64,000 bases of DNA from an uncultured Eubacteriales bacterium (lineage in GTDB: Bacteria > Bacillota > Clostridia > Christensenellales > Borkfalkiaceae), in contig CASELQ010000012.1 in NCBI GenBank assembly GCA_949288785.1, forward strand, positions 1-64,000, in the 5' to 3' direction. Both the position numbers and the translations under genes were made by a program. Under the pieces are notes generated by a model. That model was given only the letters and a program-made list of their open reading frames with translations. It made no database searches and was not told the origin of the DNA. Positions 46,212-54,562 of this stretch are shown here, one piece after another; position 1 is the first letter of the stretch; each line of letters begins with the position of its first letter.

Positions 46212-46499
46212 AAAGAAAAAATACAGCCGCCCGCGGATTATTCCGCGGGCGGCACAAGCTTATTCAATTTTATCCTTTAAGAAAATTTTTTTGCCGAGAT
46301 ACGTTGTTGCCGTTCAAACAAGGCCCCTGCCTTACTCCCCGTTAAGCCTTCTTTACGACTTTTCTGGGTAAACTCACTCGGATCTCAACGTACCCCGGCA
46401 GACTGACTGCTTCGGACTTTCGCTTTCCGTGAACATCGGTCTGCCCTCCTTATGTATGCTTTACTCGGGAACCACCCTGCGGGTGTTTTACCTTTTACA
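46212..46499 (-). ncRNA. Strongly promoted structured ncRNA (~290 nt), class uncertain
   Basis: Bounded by a consensus promoter (46505-46533) and a strong terminator (46216-46253), with no ORF. The RNA begins with a small hairpin (GGUGU/ACACC), then a conserved-looking segment 'CAGGGUGGUUCCCGAG' and a helix closed by GGCAGAC/GUCUGCC. A 14-bp helix follows (GCCGGGGUACGUUG with CAACGUAUCUCGGC) enclosing ~75 nt of purine-rich loops. It has no SRP, tmRNA or RNase P core. It is convergent with the hydrogenase gene, so it is not a leader. The raiA-type RNA class of Firmicutes is my first guess, 6S RNA the second; neither can be confirmed by eye. Confidence 0.7.
46216..46253 (-). terminator. Intrinsic terminator of the ncRNA
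   Basis: 12-bp perfect stem (GCCGCCCGCGGA arm), loop AUAA, then UGUAUUUUUU on the minus strand. Confidence 0.9.
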
Positions 46500-46504
46500 C
46501 CTAT

Positions 46505-46533
46505 ATTGTAATATACGTTTTGCGGTTTGTCAA
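46505..46533 (-). promoter_or_regulatory. Sigma-A promoter of the ncRNA
   Basis: Minus strand TTGACA, 17-bp spacer, TACAAT. Predicted start near 46498. Confidence 0.85.
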
Positions 46534-46578
46534 TACCGATTTTAAAAATTTTAAGCAAAAAATTTACCCGTTACCCCC

Positions 46579-46607
46579 TTGACGGGCATAGAAAAGTATA
46601 GTATAAT
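46579..46607 (+). promoter_or_regulatory. Sigma-A promoter abutting a start codon
   Basis: TTGACG, 17-bp spacer, TATAAT. The ATG at 46615 lies at the expected transcription start, so the message should have no 5' leader. Confidence 0.8.
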
Positions 46608-46614
46608 AAAATTT

Positions 46615-47523
46615 ATGGGATTAAGCGGCTTTATAGTTATAAATCATTTCGGCGTTCCGGGGCAGAGCGTTTTGCAGGCGGAAAGGCTGAAAGAAGAATT
46701 TTTACTGCGCGGCGTAAATATAAAAACGGTGCCGGGCGGGGCGCTCAAAGCGGGCATAACCGGCGGTGCGCCGAGCTGCGCTGCGGCGGGCGCGGACTTT
46801 GCCGTTTATCTCGATAAGGACAAGTATCTTTCCGCCGTCCTGGAAGGGCTTGGCATAAGGCTTTTTAACCGCCATACGCCCATAAGGCTGTGCGACGACA
46901 AGGGCGAAACCTGCCTTGCGCTGGCGGGGAAGGGGCTCAATTTACCGGATACCGTATTTGCCCCCCTTTGTTATGACGAGCACGCGCCCCTGGATAAAGA
47001 ATATTTAAGCAACGTTGCGGCAAGGCTCGGATATCCGCTCATAGTAAAAGAGAGTTACGGTTCCATGGGAAAAGGAGTGTACCTTGCCGAAAATTTTGAA
47101 CGGCTGACCGAGATATGCGGAAAAATTAAAACGAAACCGCATATTTTTCAGCAGTATTTTTCCCTCCGCAGGGGCACCGATATGCGCGTGATAGTGATAG
47201 GCGGAAGGGCGCGCGCGGCAATGCTGAGGATAAACGAGAACGATTTCCGCTCCAACATAGCCCGCGGGGGCAGGGGCGAAACGGCGGATATTTCCACCCC
47301 CGAAAACAAAGCGTTTATCCGCGCGGCGGAGCGTGCGGCAAGGGCGCTTGAACTTGACTATTGCGGCGTGGATTTGTTGTTCGGCGATGGCGGCGAGCCC
47401 GTTATATGCGAAGTCAATTCAAACGCATTTTTTAACGGAATAGAAAGCGCCACGGGTATAAATATAGCCGCGCAATATGCGGAATATATCATAAAGACCG
47501 TTGAGCGGGGGAAATCGCGTTGA
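46615..47523 (+). CDS. RimK-like ATP-grasp ligase, apparently leaderless
   Basis: 302-residue ATP-grasp protein of the RimK/glutathione synthetase-like group, joining a carboxylate to an amine through acyl phosphate. ATP-grasp motifs: 'YPLIVKESYGSMGKGVYLA' (ATP lysines), 'HIFQQYF', 'RGTDMRVIVIGGRA', 'SNIARGGRGETA' and the Mg site 'PVICEVNSNAFF'. Substrates cannot be deduced. Relatives add Glu to proteins or cofactors or make small peptides. The ATG at 46615 is preferred: an upstream TTG at 46579 is part of the -35 box and no ribosome site exists. It stands alone, with terminator at 47581. Confidence 0.8.
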   Translation: MGLSGFIVINHFGVPGQSVLQAERLKEEFLLRGVNIKTVPGGALKAGITGGAPSCAAAGADFAVYLDKDKYLSAVLEGLGIRLFNRHTPIRLCDDKGETCLALAGKGLNLPDTVFAPLCYDEHAPLDKEYLSNVAARLGYPLIVKESYGSMGKGVYLAENFERLTEICGKIKTKPHIFQQYFSLRRGTDMRVIVIGGRARAAMLRINENDFRSNIARGGRGETADISTPENKAFIRAAERAARALELDYCGVDLLFGDGGEPVICEVNSNAFFNGIESATGINIAAQYAEYIIKTVERGKSR

Positions 47524-47580
47524 ACAGTAAAACAAAGTAAACAAGGCTTAAACGTATAATAATTTAATACGGGGCAATAA

Positions 47581-47614
47581 TTCGGGCACGGGAAACCGCG
47601 CCCGAAAAATTTTT
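47581..47614 (+). terminator. Terminator after the ATP-grasp gene
   Basis: TTCGGGC/GCCCGAA with inner CGG/CCG and GAAA loop, then AAAATTTT. Confidence 0.65.
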
Positions 47615-47643
47615 AAATTTTTCAAAAAATTTATATAAAACTC

Positions 47644-47671
47644 TTGACAAAAGTTTTGTGGCGAGTATAAT
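47644..47671 (+). promoter_or_regulatory. Sigma-A promoter of hsp20
   Basis: TTGACA, 16-bp spacer, TATAAT, immediately before the CIRCE operator. Confidence 0.9.
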
Positions 47672-47676
47672 ATGAG

Positions 47677-47703
47677 TTAGCAATCAAGAAAAGAGAGTGC
47701 TAA
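47677..47703 (+). promoter_or_regulatory. CIRCE operator (HrcA site) of hsp20
   Basis: TTAGCAATC, 9-base spacer, GAGTGCTAA: the CIRCE consensus with a single mismatch in the left arm. HrcA bound here would cover the transcription start. Confidence 0.92.
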
Positions 47704-47751
47704 CAGTTAAGCAAGTTGATTGCCAATAAATATGAAAAGGAGATGGATATT

Positions 47752-48174
47752 ATGAAAAACTATTTAACGAGAAAAGGTGAAGAAGGCGGTATGGATTTCT
47801 GGGACGATCCGTTTGATTATTTCTTTAAACCGGTATATTATTCCCCCAAAAAAGGGCTTATGAAGACCGATATAAAGGAAACGGACAAGGACTATGAGCT
47901 ATCTGTTGAAATGCCGGGCTTTGAAAAGAAGGACATAAACGTAACGCTTAAAAACGGTTATCTTAACATAGAGGCCAAGAGAGAGGATAAGCAGGAGGAT
48001 AACAAGCATTACGTAAAGAGAGAAAGGAGTTATTCATGCTCCCGCAGTTATTACGTGGGCGAGCACGTTTCCGAAAAAGACGTAAAGGCAAAATATGAAA
48101 ACGGCGTTCTTTCGCTCGTAGTGCCCAAGGAACAGGAAAAACAGATTCCTTCCGGCAATATAGAGATAGAGTAA
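47752..48174 (+). CDS. Small heat-shock protein (Hsp20/alpha-crystallin)
   Basis: 140-residue holdase chaperone. The alpha-crystallin domain runs from about 35 to 135, with 'YELSVEMPGFEKKDINVTL', 'GYLNIEAKRE' and the 'YENGVLSLVVPK' strand. A short C-terminal extension lacks a clear I-x-I motif, ending 'GNIEIE'. The ATG at 47752 has AAAGGAG nine bases upstream; the ORF could be opened further 5' only by ignoring that site. CIRCE upstream means HrcA-controlled heat induction. Confidence 0.93.
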   Translation: MKNYLTRKGEEGGMDFWDDPFDYFFKPVYYSPKKGLMKTDIKETDKDYELSVEMPGFEKKDINVTLKNGYLNIEAKREDKQEDNKHYVKRERSYSCSRSYYVGEHVSEKDVKAKYENGVLSLVVPKEQEKQIPSGNIEIE

Positions 48175-48237
48175 CGGGACCGTAATTCGTATCCGGCACG
48201 TAATGTTTCAGGGTCGTAAATTATAAAACGGTAAGTA

Positions 48238-48285
48238 GCCGCGCCGCTTTTCCCTTTAAGGGGAGAGCGGCGCGGCCTTTGTTTT
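48238..48285 (+). terminator. Terminator after hsp20
   Basis: 17-bp stem starting GCCGCGCCGC with a TTTAA loop, then CTTTGTTTT. It is close to the end of the convergent membrane-protein gene. Confidence 0.85.
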
Positions 48286-48380
48286 ATCAATACTGTTTTT
48301 TAAACATCATAACGATATAAGCAGTTTTAACTTATTAAGACTTTAATAAAATTTTACGCTCGGCAGTGCTTGATATGTTC

Positions 48381-49271
48381 TTATTTCTTCTGCCCGTTTT
48401 CGGTTTTATACGTATTTATTTTATCATCGGGTTTTTCGCTGCCGTCTTCGGCGCTGCCGATATTGCGGGCAGACAGGCCGTTGCCGCTGCCGACAGAGTC
48501 GGCGGATTCGTTATTGCCGCCTGTATTTTGTAAAAAATGGTCTGTATCCGTTGCGGCGGGCGCCTCCGCGGTTGCAAAGGCAGCGCGTTTTGCCCTTGCC
48601 CGCTTTACGCACGCGGCTATTATAATCCCGGCGCATATGGCAATTAGCCCCGCGCCTATTAAAATGGCGCAGTTCATAAAATATTCCTGGGGAAGTATCT
48701 GAATAATTTCGTCTTTATCCGGGTCGAATATCCAGTTATCCTTGCCCGGGAAGAATATGCGGTGGAAGATGACGAACGCCCTGTCAAAATCCGTGGCGGC
48801 AAGGGCGCCGATTATTATCGGCAGCAATACGGCGCATACCGCCGAATAAAAGCCCACCGAAAACCCGTGCGGGCGGCACAGCGTTATAACTTTCTTTTTG
48901 TGTAAAATAAGAACGGTAATACATACCGCGGCGCAGGATATAAGCACCCCGGCGTTGAGATTAAAAAGTACCTTGCAATCGTAAAAATGAGCGGCGCCTT
49001 CTTCCGTATAATTTAAAACGCCCGTGCCGAAGGGCACGCCGGGCAGGGTGAGGAAGTTAAGCACCTCGTCATACGCCTGTTTTATCTGCTCGTAAGTATA
49101 GCCCGTGCTTTCAAGCCCCAGCGAATCTATTTGCAGATAGTAAAAGAACCGCAGATAAATGGGCAGGGCGATGGATACGGTTATTATGAGAAAAAATAAA
49201 CACACGCCGAACACGGCGGAGGCGGTTATGTTAATTGCGCGGGCGCGCTTTGCGGGAGATTTTTCAGCCAT
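48381..49271 (-). CDS. TIGR01906/DUF1461 integral membrane protein
   Basis: 296-residue membrane protein with about four transmembrane segments. A family-typical loop ('FHRIFFPGKDNWIFDPDKD...ILPQEYFM', positions ~170-200) is conserved among lactic and clostridial members of unknown function. The C-terminal ~80 residues are Ala/Ser/Gly-rich and cytoplasmic, probably unstructured. It overlaps the BFD-like gene by 8 nt. Confidence 0.8.
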   Translation of the reverse strand: MAEKSPAKRARAINITASAVFGVCLFFLIITVSIALPIYLRFFYYLQIDSLGLESTGYTYEQIKQAYDEVLNFLTLPGVPFGTGVLNYTEEGAAHFYDCKVLFNLNAGVLISCAAVCITVLILHKKKVITLCRPHGFSVGFYSAVCAVLLPIIIGALAATDFDRAFVIFHRIFFPGKDNWIFDPDKDEIIQILPQEYFMNCAILIGAGLIAICAGIIIAACVKRARAKRAAFATAEAPAATDTDHFLQNTGGNNESADSVGSGNGLSARNIGSAEDGSEKPDDKINTYKTENGQKK

Positions 49272-49458
49272 TCATGAAGTCCGCAATTATATCCATGATC
49301 TTGTCATGACAGCCGCCGCACCCTGTGGAGCAGCCGGTAATTTTCTGCACTTCCTCGAACTCCTTTTCCACGTCGGAAAAGCGGGCGGATTCGCTTAAAG
49401 CTTTCTCGATATCCGACATATATACTTTTTTGCAGTTGCACACGAGTTTGTTTTCCAT
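49264..49458 (-). CDS. BFD-like [2Fe-2S] domain protein
   Basis: 64-residue protein with the bacterioferritin-associated-ferredoxin fold: 'CNCKKVYMSDIEKAL' and 'TGCSTGCGGCHDKI' supply the CxC and CxxC ligands. Such proteins donate or store electrons or clusters; the partner is unknown. GGGAGGG precedes the ATG. It shares a message with the downstream TIGR01906 gene (overlap 8 nt). Confidence 0.85.
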   Translation of the reverse strand: MENKLVCNCKKVYMSDIEKALSESARFSDVEKEFEEVQKITGCSTGCGGCHDKIMDIIADFMNG

Positions 49459-49485
49459 AAAGTCCCTCCCAAAGTTTCTATCAAA

Positions 49486-49514
49486 ATTTTAGCACGTTTA
49501 TGCCCGTTTGTCAA
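49486..49514 (-). promoter_or_regulatory. Sigma-A promoter of the BFD-TIGR01906 pair
   Basis: Minus strand TTGACA, 17-bp spacer, TAAAAT. Confidence 0.85.
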
Positions 49515-49583
49515 TATGTTTTATCATAAACGCGCGCCGCCGGTATTTTAATTATTAAAATATAAAAACCGCCGCAAAAACGG

Positions 49584-49611
49584 TTGACAAATTTTTCGGG
49601 CGGGGTATAAT
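49584..49611 (+). promoter_or_regulatory. Sigma-A promoter of htpG
   Basis: TTGACA, 16-bp spacer, TATAAT, directly before CIRCE, with the same spacing as at hsp20. Confidence 0.9.
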
Positions 49612-49615
49612 ATAA

Positions 49616-49642
49616 TTAGCACTTGAAAGTTTAGAGTGCTAA
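49616..49642 (+). promoter_or_regulatory. CIRCE operator (HrcA site) of htpG
   Basis: TTAGCACTT, 9-base spacer, GAGTGCTAA: one mismatch from consensus. It lies five bases after the -10 box. Confidence 0.93.
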
Positions 49643-49657
49643 AACGGAGGCATTAAG

Positions 49658-51547
49658 ATGAAACAGTTCAAAACCGAATCCAAGAGAATTTTAGACCTGA
49701 TGATAAACTCCATATATACGAATAAAGAGATATTTTTGAGGGAGCTTATCTCCAACGCTTCGGACGCGATTGATAAACTGCGGTTTATATCGCTTACGGA
49801 CGGGAAGGTAAATACCGATTTCAAGATAGTTCTTTCGCGGGACGAAGAGGCGCGCACCCTTACGATAGAGGATAACGGCATCGGCATGACCGAAGAGGAA
49901 CTTGAAAAGAACCTGGGCACCATAGCCGAATCGGGCACGCTGGCGTTTAAGAAAGCAACCGCCGAAAAGGGCGAAAAAGCCGAGGGGGACGAAAGCAGGC
50001 TCATAGGCCAGTTCGGCGTGGGCTTTTATTCGGCGTTCATGGTGGCGGACAAGGTGGAGGTCTACTCTAAAAAATACGGTGAGGAAAAGGCATTTAAATG
50101 GGTGAGCAAAGGTGCGGAAGGCTACACGGTGGAAGAGACCGAAAAGGCAGGTAACGGCACCAAAATAGTGCTTTACTTAAAGCCCGATACCGATGATTGT
50201 AAATATTCCGATTTCCTTAAAGAATATAAATTGACTTCGCTCGTAAAGGAGTATTCCGATTATATCCGTTATCCCATTGAAACCGAGGTAACCCGTTCGG
50301 AGCGAAAAGAAGGCTCGCCGGACGATAAGCCGGAGTACGAGACGGTTAAAAAGACCGAAGTTTTAAACAGCATGGTGCCGATTTGGAAAAAGCCCAAAAA
50401 AGATGTTGCCGACAAAGACCTTAACGAGTTTTATAAAAACCAGTTCCACGACTATCAGGACCCGCTTAAAAGCATTTACGCCAAGATAGAGGGCAGCGTT
50501 ACTTACGACACGCTTTTGTTTTTCCCGGCACGCGCGCCCTATGACTATTATTCCAAGGACTATAAAAAGGGGCTTAAACTGTACTGCAACGGCGTGATGG
50601 TAATGGAAAAGTGCGAGGAACTCCTCCCCGATTATTTCGGGTTCGTGAAAGGCATTGTGGACTCTGCCGACCTTTCCTTAAATATATCCCGCGAGATCTT
50701 GCAGCAGGACAGGCAGGTAAAGGCGCTTGCTTTAAGCATTGAGAAAAAAATATCCTCCGAGCTCAAAAAGATGATGGATGAGGACCGCGAAAATTACGAA
50801 AAACTCTTCAAGGAATTCGGGCTTGCCATAAAATTCGGGGTGTACGCGGGCTTCGGCATGAACAAGGATAAGTTGCAGGATTTTCTTATGTTCTACTCTT
50901 CCAAGAAAGAAAAACTGGTGTCTTTGAAAGAGTACGTGGACGAGATGCCCGAAGGGCAGGAGTTTATATACTACGCTTCGGGCGAGAGTTACGATAAGAT
51001 AGCCGCCCTGCCGCAGATAGAAAAGGCAAAGGAAAAGGGCTATGAAATACTGTATTTCAAGGACGGGGTGGACGAGTTCCTTGCCAAGATTTTAACAGAA
51101 TATAACGGCAAGAAATTCAAATCGGTGTCCGAGGCGGACTTTACTTCTTCCAAAGAGGAGCAGGACGAACTCAAAGAAAAGGCGGAAAAGTATAAAGACC
51201 TGTTAAAAGAGATAAAGGAAGATTTGGGCGACAAGGTAAAAGAGGTGCGGCTCACCGCCAACTTAAAGACCTATCCCGCCTGCCTTGCTTCGGGCGGAGA
51301 TATATCAATAGAGATGGAAAAGGTGTTTAATTCCATGCCCAATGCGGACGGGAGCATAAAGGCGGATAAGGTGCTGGAAATTTCTTCCGAACACAGAATA
51401 CTCTCCCGCCTGGAAGAACTGTATAACACCGATAAGGATAAGCTTAAAAAATATGCGCTGGTGCTGTACGGCGGCGCGCGGCTTTTGGAGGGGCTTGCCC
51501 CCGAGAGCGCGGGCGAGTTCGTTACCGCGCTTACGGACATAATCTGA
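49658..51547 (+). CDS. htpG: Molecular chaperone HtpG (Hsp90)
   Basis: 629-residue Hsp90. The ATPase domain carries the GHKL motifs: 'LRELISNASDAIDKLR' (Asn for Mg-ATP), 'IEDNGIGMTEEEL', 'IGQFGVGFYSAFMVAD' and 'GNGTKIVLYL'. The middle domain has the catalytic-loop Arg region 'SREILQQDRQVKAL', and the C-terminal dimer domain ends 'AGEFVTALTDII'. Full length. AACGGAGG precedes the ATG by ten bases. CIRCE control of htpG is unusual, since in Bacillus subtilis htpG is outside the HrcA regulon. Confidence 0.97.
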   Translation: MKQFKTESKRILDLMINSIYTNKEIFLRELISNASDAIDKLRFISLTDGKVNTDFKIVLSRDEEARTLTIEDNGIGMTEEELEKNLGTIAESGTLAFKKATAEKGEKAEGDESRLIGQFGVGFYSAFMVADKVEVYSKKYGEEKAFKWVSKGAEGYTVEETEKAGNGTKIVLYLKPDTDDCKYSDFLKEYKLTSLVKEYSDYIRYPIETEVTRSERKEGSPDDKPEYETVKKTEVLNSMVPIWKKPKKDVADKDLNEFYKNQFHDYQDPLKSIYAKIEGSVTYDTLLFFPARAPYDYYSKDYKKGLKLYCNGVMVMEKCEELLPDYFGFVKGIVDSADLSLNISREILQQDRQVKALALSIEKKISSELKKMMDEDRENYEKLFKEFGLAIKFGVYAGFGMNKDKLQDFLMFYSSKKEKLVSLKEYVDEMPEGQEFIYYASGESYDKIAALPQIEKAKEKGYEILYFKDGVDEFLAKILTEYNGKKFKSVSEADFTSSKEEQDELKEKAEKYKDLLKEIKEDLGDKVKEVRLTANLKTYPACLASGGDISIEMEKVFNSMPNADGSIKADKVLEISSEHRILSRLEELYNTDKDKLKKYALVLYGGARLLEGLAPESAGEFVTALTDII

Positions 51548-51833
51548 TAAAAAAGCGTATAATTGAGGGGTATTATTTATAATATATAGTCAAGCGCAAC
51601 GCATTGCCTTCGCCTGCACGTAAACGCAGGCGAAGGCAAAACGTCCCTTTCCGCAGGTATTTTGCCCGGTAAACGGCGCCCTGGCGCGATTCGGGTTTTC
51701 CGTAGAAAGGGATCTGTAAAAACGGATCGTATCCGTAAAAATTTATCCGCGGGTTTTTGATTTTCAATAAACATTCAATCAAGTTCGTGTTATAATAAAT
51801 ATATAAATTAAAGCAGTAAAGGAGAGTCCCGCA
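51548..51833. other. Intergenic with nested inverted repeats
   Basis: Contains a perfect 12-bp hairpin (51606-51617 with 51626-51637, arm GCCTTCGCCTGC), a looser pair around CCCTTTC/GAAAGGG (near 51645 and 51708) and a small ACGGAT-CGT-ATCCGT hairpin (51720-51734). There is no T-run after any of them. An extended -10 promoter for the ABC transporter follows at 51768. Confidence 0.55.
51768..51796 (+). promoter_or_regulatory. Extended -10 promoter of the ABC transporter
   Basis: TAAACA, 17-bp spacer, TGT-TATAAT. ~38 bases before the ATG. Confidence 0.7.
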
Positions 51834-52547
51834 ATGAGTAACGCACGGGGAAAAAGCGAGTGCGCGCTGAGACTTACGGATATTGTAAAGACCTACGGAG
51901 AAGGGGAGTTCGCGGTTCAGGCGCTCAAAGGCGTTAACTGTGCGTTCAGAAAGAGCGAATTCGTTTCCATACTGGGTCCTTCGGGCTGCGGAAAAACCAC
52001 GCTTTTAAATATCATAGGCGGGTTGGACAGATACACCTCCGGGGACCTCGTGATAGAGGGGCGCTCCACCAAAAAGTATAACGACAAAGATTGGGACGCT
52101 TACCGCAACAACTGCATAGGATTTGTGTTCCAGAGTTATAACCTCATTCCGCATCAGACGGTGCTTGCCAACGTGGAACTTGCGCTGGAACTTTCGGGTA
52201 TAAACCGCAAGGAAAGAAAGCAGCGCGCCCTGGACATATTGGAGCGGGTGGGGCTTAAAGAGCAGGCGCACAAAAAGCCCAACCAACTGTCGGGCGGGCA
52301 GATGCAGCGCGTGGCGATAGCAAGGGCGCTCATAAACGACCCCGAGATCATTCTTGCCGACGAACCGACCGGCGCGCTGGATACCGAAACGAGCCTGCAG
52401 GTAATGGACCTCCTTAAAGAGGTGGCAAAAGATAAGCTCGTTATAATGGTTACCCATAACCCCGAACTTGCGGATAAATATTCCACCCGCATAAGGGCGA
52501 TACCGACCCCATGGAAGAATGGGCGGACAGGGAGCCCAAGCAGATGA
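51834..52547 (+). CDS. MacB-type ABC transporter ATPase (frameshifted end)
   Basis: 237-residue ATPase of the LolD/MacB type. Walker A 'GPSGCGKTTLLN' (~46), Q-loop 'VFQSYNLIP', signature 'LSGGQMQRVAIARAL' (~154), Walker B 'EIILADEPTGALD', H-loop 'MVTHNPELA'. After 'YSTRI' (about 52478) the expected '...LLDG...' strand and linker are absent and the frame changes to give an unrelated tail. In clostridial homologues ATPase and permease are one polypeptide of ~800 residues. AAAGGAGAG precedes the ATG. The ATPase core is complete, so it could still work with the separately started permease. Confidence 0.88.
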   Translation: MSNARGKSECALRLTDIVKTYGEGEFAVQALKGVNCAFRKSEFVSILGPSGCGKTTLLNIIGGLDRYTSGDLVIEGRSTKKYNDKDWDAYRNNCIGFVFQSYNLIPHQTVLANVELALELSGINRKERKQRALDILERVGLKEQAHKKPNQLSGGQMQRVAIARALINDPEIILADEPTGALDTETSLQVMDLLKEVAKDKLVIMVTHNPELADKYSTRIRAIPTPWKNGRTGSPSR

Positions 52548-54325
52548 GAAAGCCGCGCATGGGCTTTAAAACGGCGTTTGCGCTCTCCATAAAGAACCTG
52601 TATTCCAAAAAGACCAGGACGATACTTACTTCGGTTGCGGGCAGCATAGGCATAATAGGCGTGGCGCTGGTGCTTGCCCTTTCAAACGGGTTCAACGCCT
52701 ATATGGCGCGCATGCAGACGGAAACTCTGTCCACCTATCCGCTTACCATAAGCGAAAGTTCTGTGGACCTTTCTTCGTTTACCGATATTTACGACGAGGA
52801 GGTAAAGGATAAGTACCCCGAACTCGATAACGTGCTGGTGGAAACGGCGTTCGATAATCTTACCGGAATGCTTGAAAACAACGACCTTTCGGATACTTCC
52901 GAAAACGGTTTTTTACATTACCTTTCCGAGGCGGACCCCTCGCTGTATTACGACATAGCCTATGACTACGGCTTTGACATGAACGACTATTTTTATACGA
53001 ATATAAAGACAAGAGCCGGCGAAGATGAAGAGTGGAACGATGATTATTTTATATCCATAGATATGCTCGTAAAACAGGTGGAGGAATTATATAACGACCA
53101 GTTGCAGGCGGCAATGGGGCTTAACACGAGTTTTGTGCGGCAGTATATCCCCACCATTCAGGAGATGCCTGACAGCAAGGAACTTATAGAAGAGCAGTAC
53201 GACGTGCTTTACGGCGAAATGCCGTCTTTTGAACCCGAGGACTATAACCAGATGGTGCTGGTGGTGGACCAGTATAACGGTATAAGCGATATATCTCTGG
53301 CGCTTTTGGGCTATCTCGGCATAACCCTGCCGGAGAAGGTGGACAGCGCTTCCGACGTTACTTTTGAGGATATAGACAGCATTCCGATAGAGGATATCGT
53401 GGGCAAAAAAGTTTATTTTGCAAATAACGCTTTAATGTACAATCAATTGTACCCCGGTTACTTTTTCCTTAACGAAGTTACCGCGGAAACGGAGGGGCTG
53501 GAAGAGCTTGAAATAGTGGGTATTATCCGCGCCAAGGAGAACGTGAGCGGTATTCTTTCCACCGGGTTTGCATATACGCCGGCGCTTACCGAGCACGCAA
53601 TAGCGGTAAACGCCGAAAGCGAAATAGTGCAGGCGTCAAAACAAACGAGTACGATAACGGTTTATAGCGGTATAGATACATCTACCGTTCCTCCCACGCC
53701 CACGGTATACGAAACTCTCACCACCCGCCAGCTGGCAGGCGTTTCCACCCCTTCCACGATAAGCATTTACGCCCGCGACTTTACATGTAAAGAGCAGATA
53801 AAGGCTTATATAGACCAATGGAACGAAAAGCCGGAGGTTGCCAAGGACGAGAATCTGCAAATAACCTATTCCGACATGATGAGCATGATGTTCGGTATGC
53901 TTAACACCATGGTAGACGCGGTTACTTACGTTTTGGTTGCGTTTACTTCCATATCGCTCGTGGTTTCAAGCGTAATGATCGGTATTATAACTTATATATC
54001 GGTGGTGGAGCGCACCAAAGAGATAGGCGTGCTGCGCGCCCTCGGCGCCGCCAAAGGGGAGATTGCAAACGTGTTCAATGCGGAAACCTTCCTCATAGGG
54101 CTGTTTGCGGGCGTAATAGGCGTGGGCGTAACTTACCTTTTAAGTATACCCATAAACCTGATACTTGCTTCGCTCATACCGGACGTGGGCAGCCTTGCCG
54201 TGCTCAACCCGTTTGCCGCGCTTATTCTGGTTCTTATCAGCATTGCGCTTACCCTTATCGCGGGGCTCATTCCTTCCAGTATAGCGGCAAAGAAAGACCC
54301 GGTTGTGGCGCTCCGTACCGAATAG
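52511..54325 (+). CDS. MacB-like FtsX-domain permease (partner of the ATPase)
   Basis: 604-residue permease with one N-terminal helix ('TILTSVAGSIGIIGVALVLALSNGF' region), a ~380-residue extracellular domain and three C-terminal FtsX-type helices. 'VVERTKEIGVLRALGAAKGEI' is the coupling-helix hallmark. Such transporters export peptides or lipoproteins, or act in envelope sensing. The frame starts inside what is normally the ATPase-permease linker ('DTDPMEEWADREPK' begins before this ATG), so the original gene was a fusion now split at 52478-52512. The ATG overlaps the ATPase frame and lacks a clear ribosome site. Terminator at 54407. Confidence 0.85.
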   Translation: MEEWADREPKQMRKPRMGFKTAFALSIKNLYSKKTRTILTSVAGSIGIIGVALVLALSNGFNAYMARMQTETLSTYPLTISESSVDLSSFTDIYDEEVKDKYPELDNVLVETAFDNLTGMLENNDLSDTSENGFLHYLSEADPSLYYDIAYDYGFDMNDYFYTNIKTRAGEDEEWNDDYFISIDMLVKQVEELYNDQLQAAMGLNTSFVRQYIPTIQEMPDSKELIEEQYDVLYGEMPSFEPEDYNQMVLVVDQYNGISDISLALLGYLGITLPEKVDSASDVTFEDIDSIPIEDIVGKKVYFANNALMYNQLYPGYFFLNEVTAETEGLEELEIVGIIRAKENVSGILSTGFAYTPALTEHAIAVNAESEIVQASKQTSTITVYSGIDTSTVPPTPTVYETLTTRQLAGVSTPSTISIYARDFTCKEQIKAYIDQWNEKPEVAKDENLQITYSDMMSMMFGMLNTMVDAVTYVLVAFTSISLVVSSVMIGIITYISVVERTKEIGVLRALGAAKGEIANVFNAETFLIGLFAGVIGVGVTYLLSIPINLILASLIPDVGSLAVLNPFAALILVLISIALTLIAGLIPSSIAAKKDPVVALRTE

Positions 54326-54406
54326 TAAATTCGGCAAACGTAAACCCGAGCAATACGGTTATTAAGCCCCTGATTACAGTGGCGGAAAATATAAAAATAA
54401 ATTATG

Positions 54407-54442
54407 CCCTCGGGCGGCATCGCCGCCCGAGGGTGTTTTTTT
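54407..54442 (+). terminator. Terminator after the ABC transporter
   Basis: 12-bp perfect stem CCCTCGGGCGGC/GCCGCCCGAGGG, loop ATC, then TG and T7. Confidence 0.92.
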
Positions 54443-54562
54443 GTCTGATAGCAGATTTAAGGTTTTATTGCCGAATACTTGAAAACGTATGAATTTGGAA
54501 AAGTCGCCGTTATTAAAAAGGTAAAGCCGCTTAATTCGGTTTTGCCGCTTTAATAAGGGCTA

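Noticed and set aside
46440-46500. T-box antiterminator (AGGGUGG motif) on the minus strand
   Set aside because: The following bases do not match the T-box consensus, no specifier stem is visible, and no gene lies downstream in that direction.
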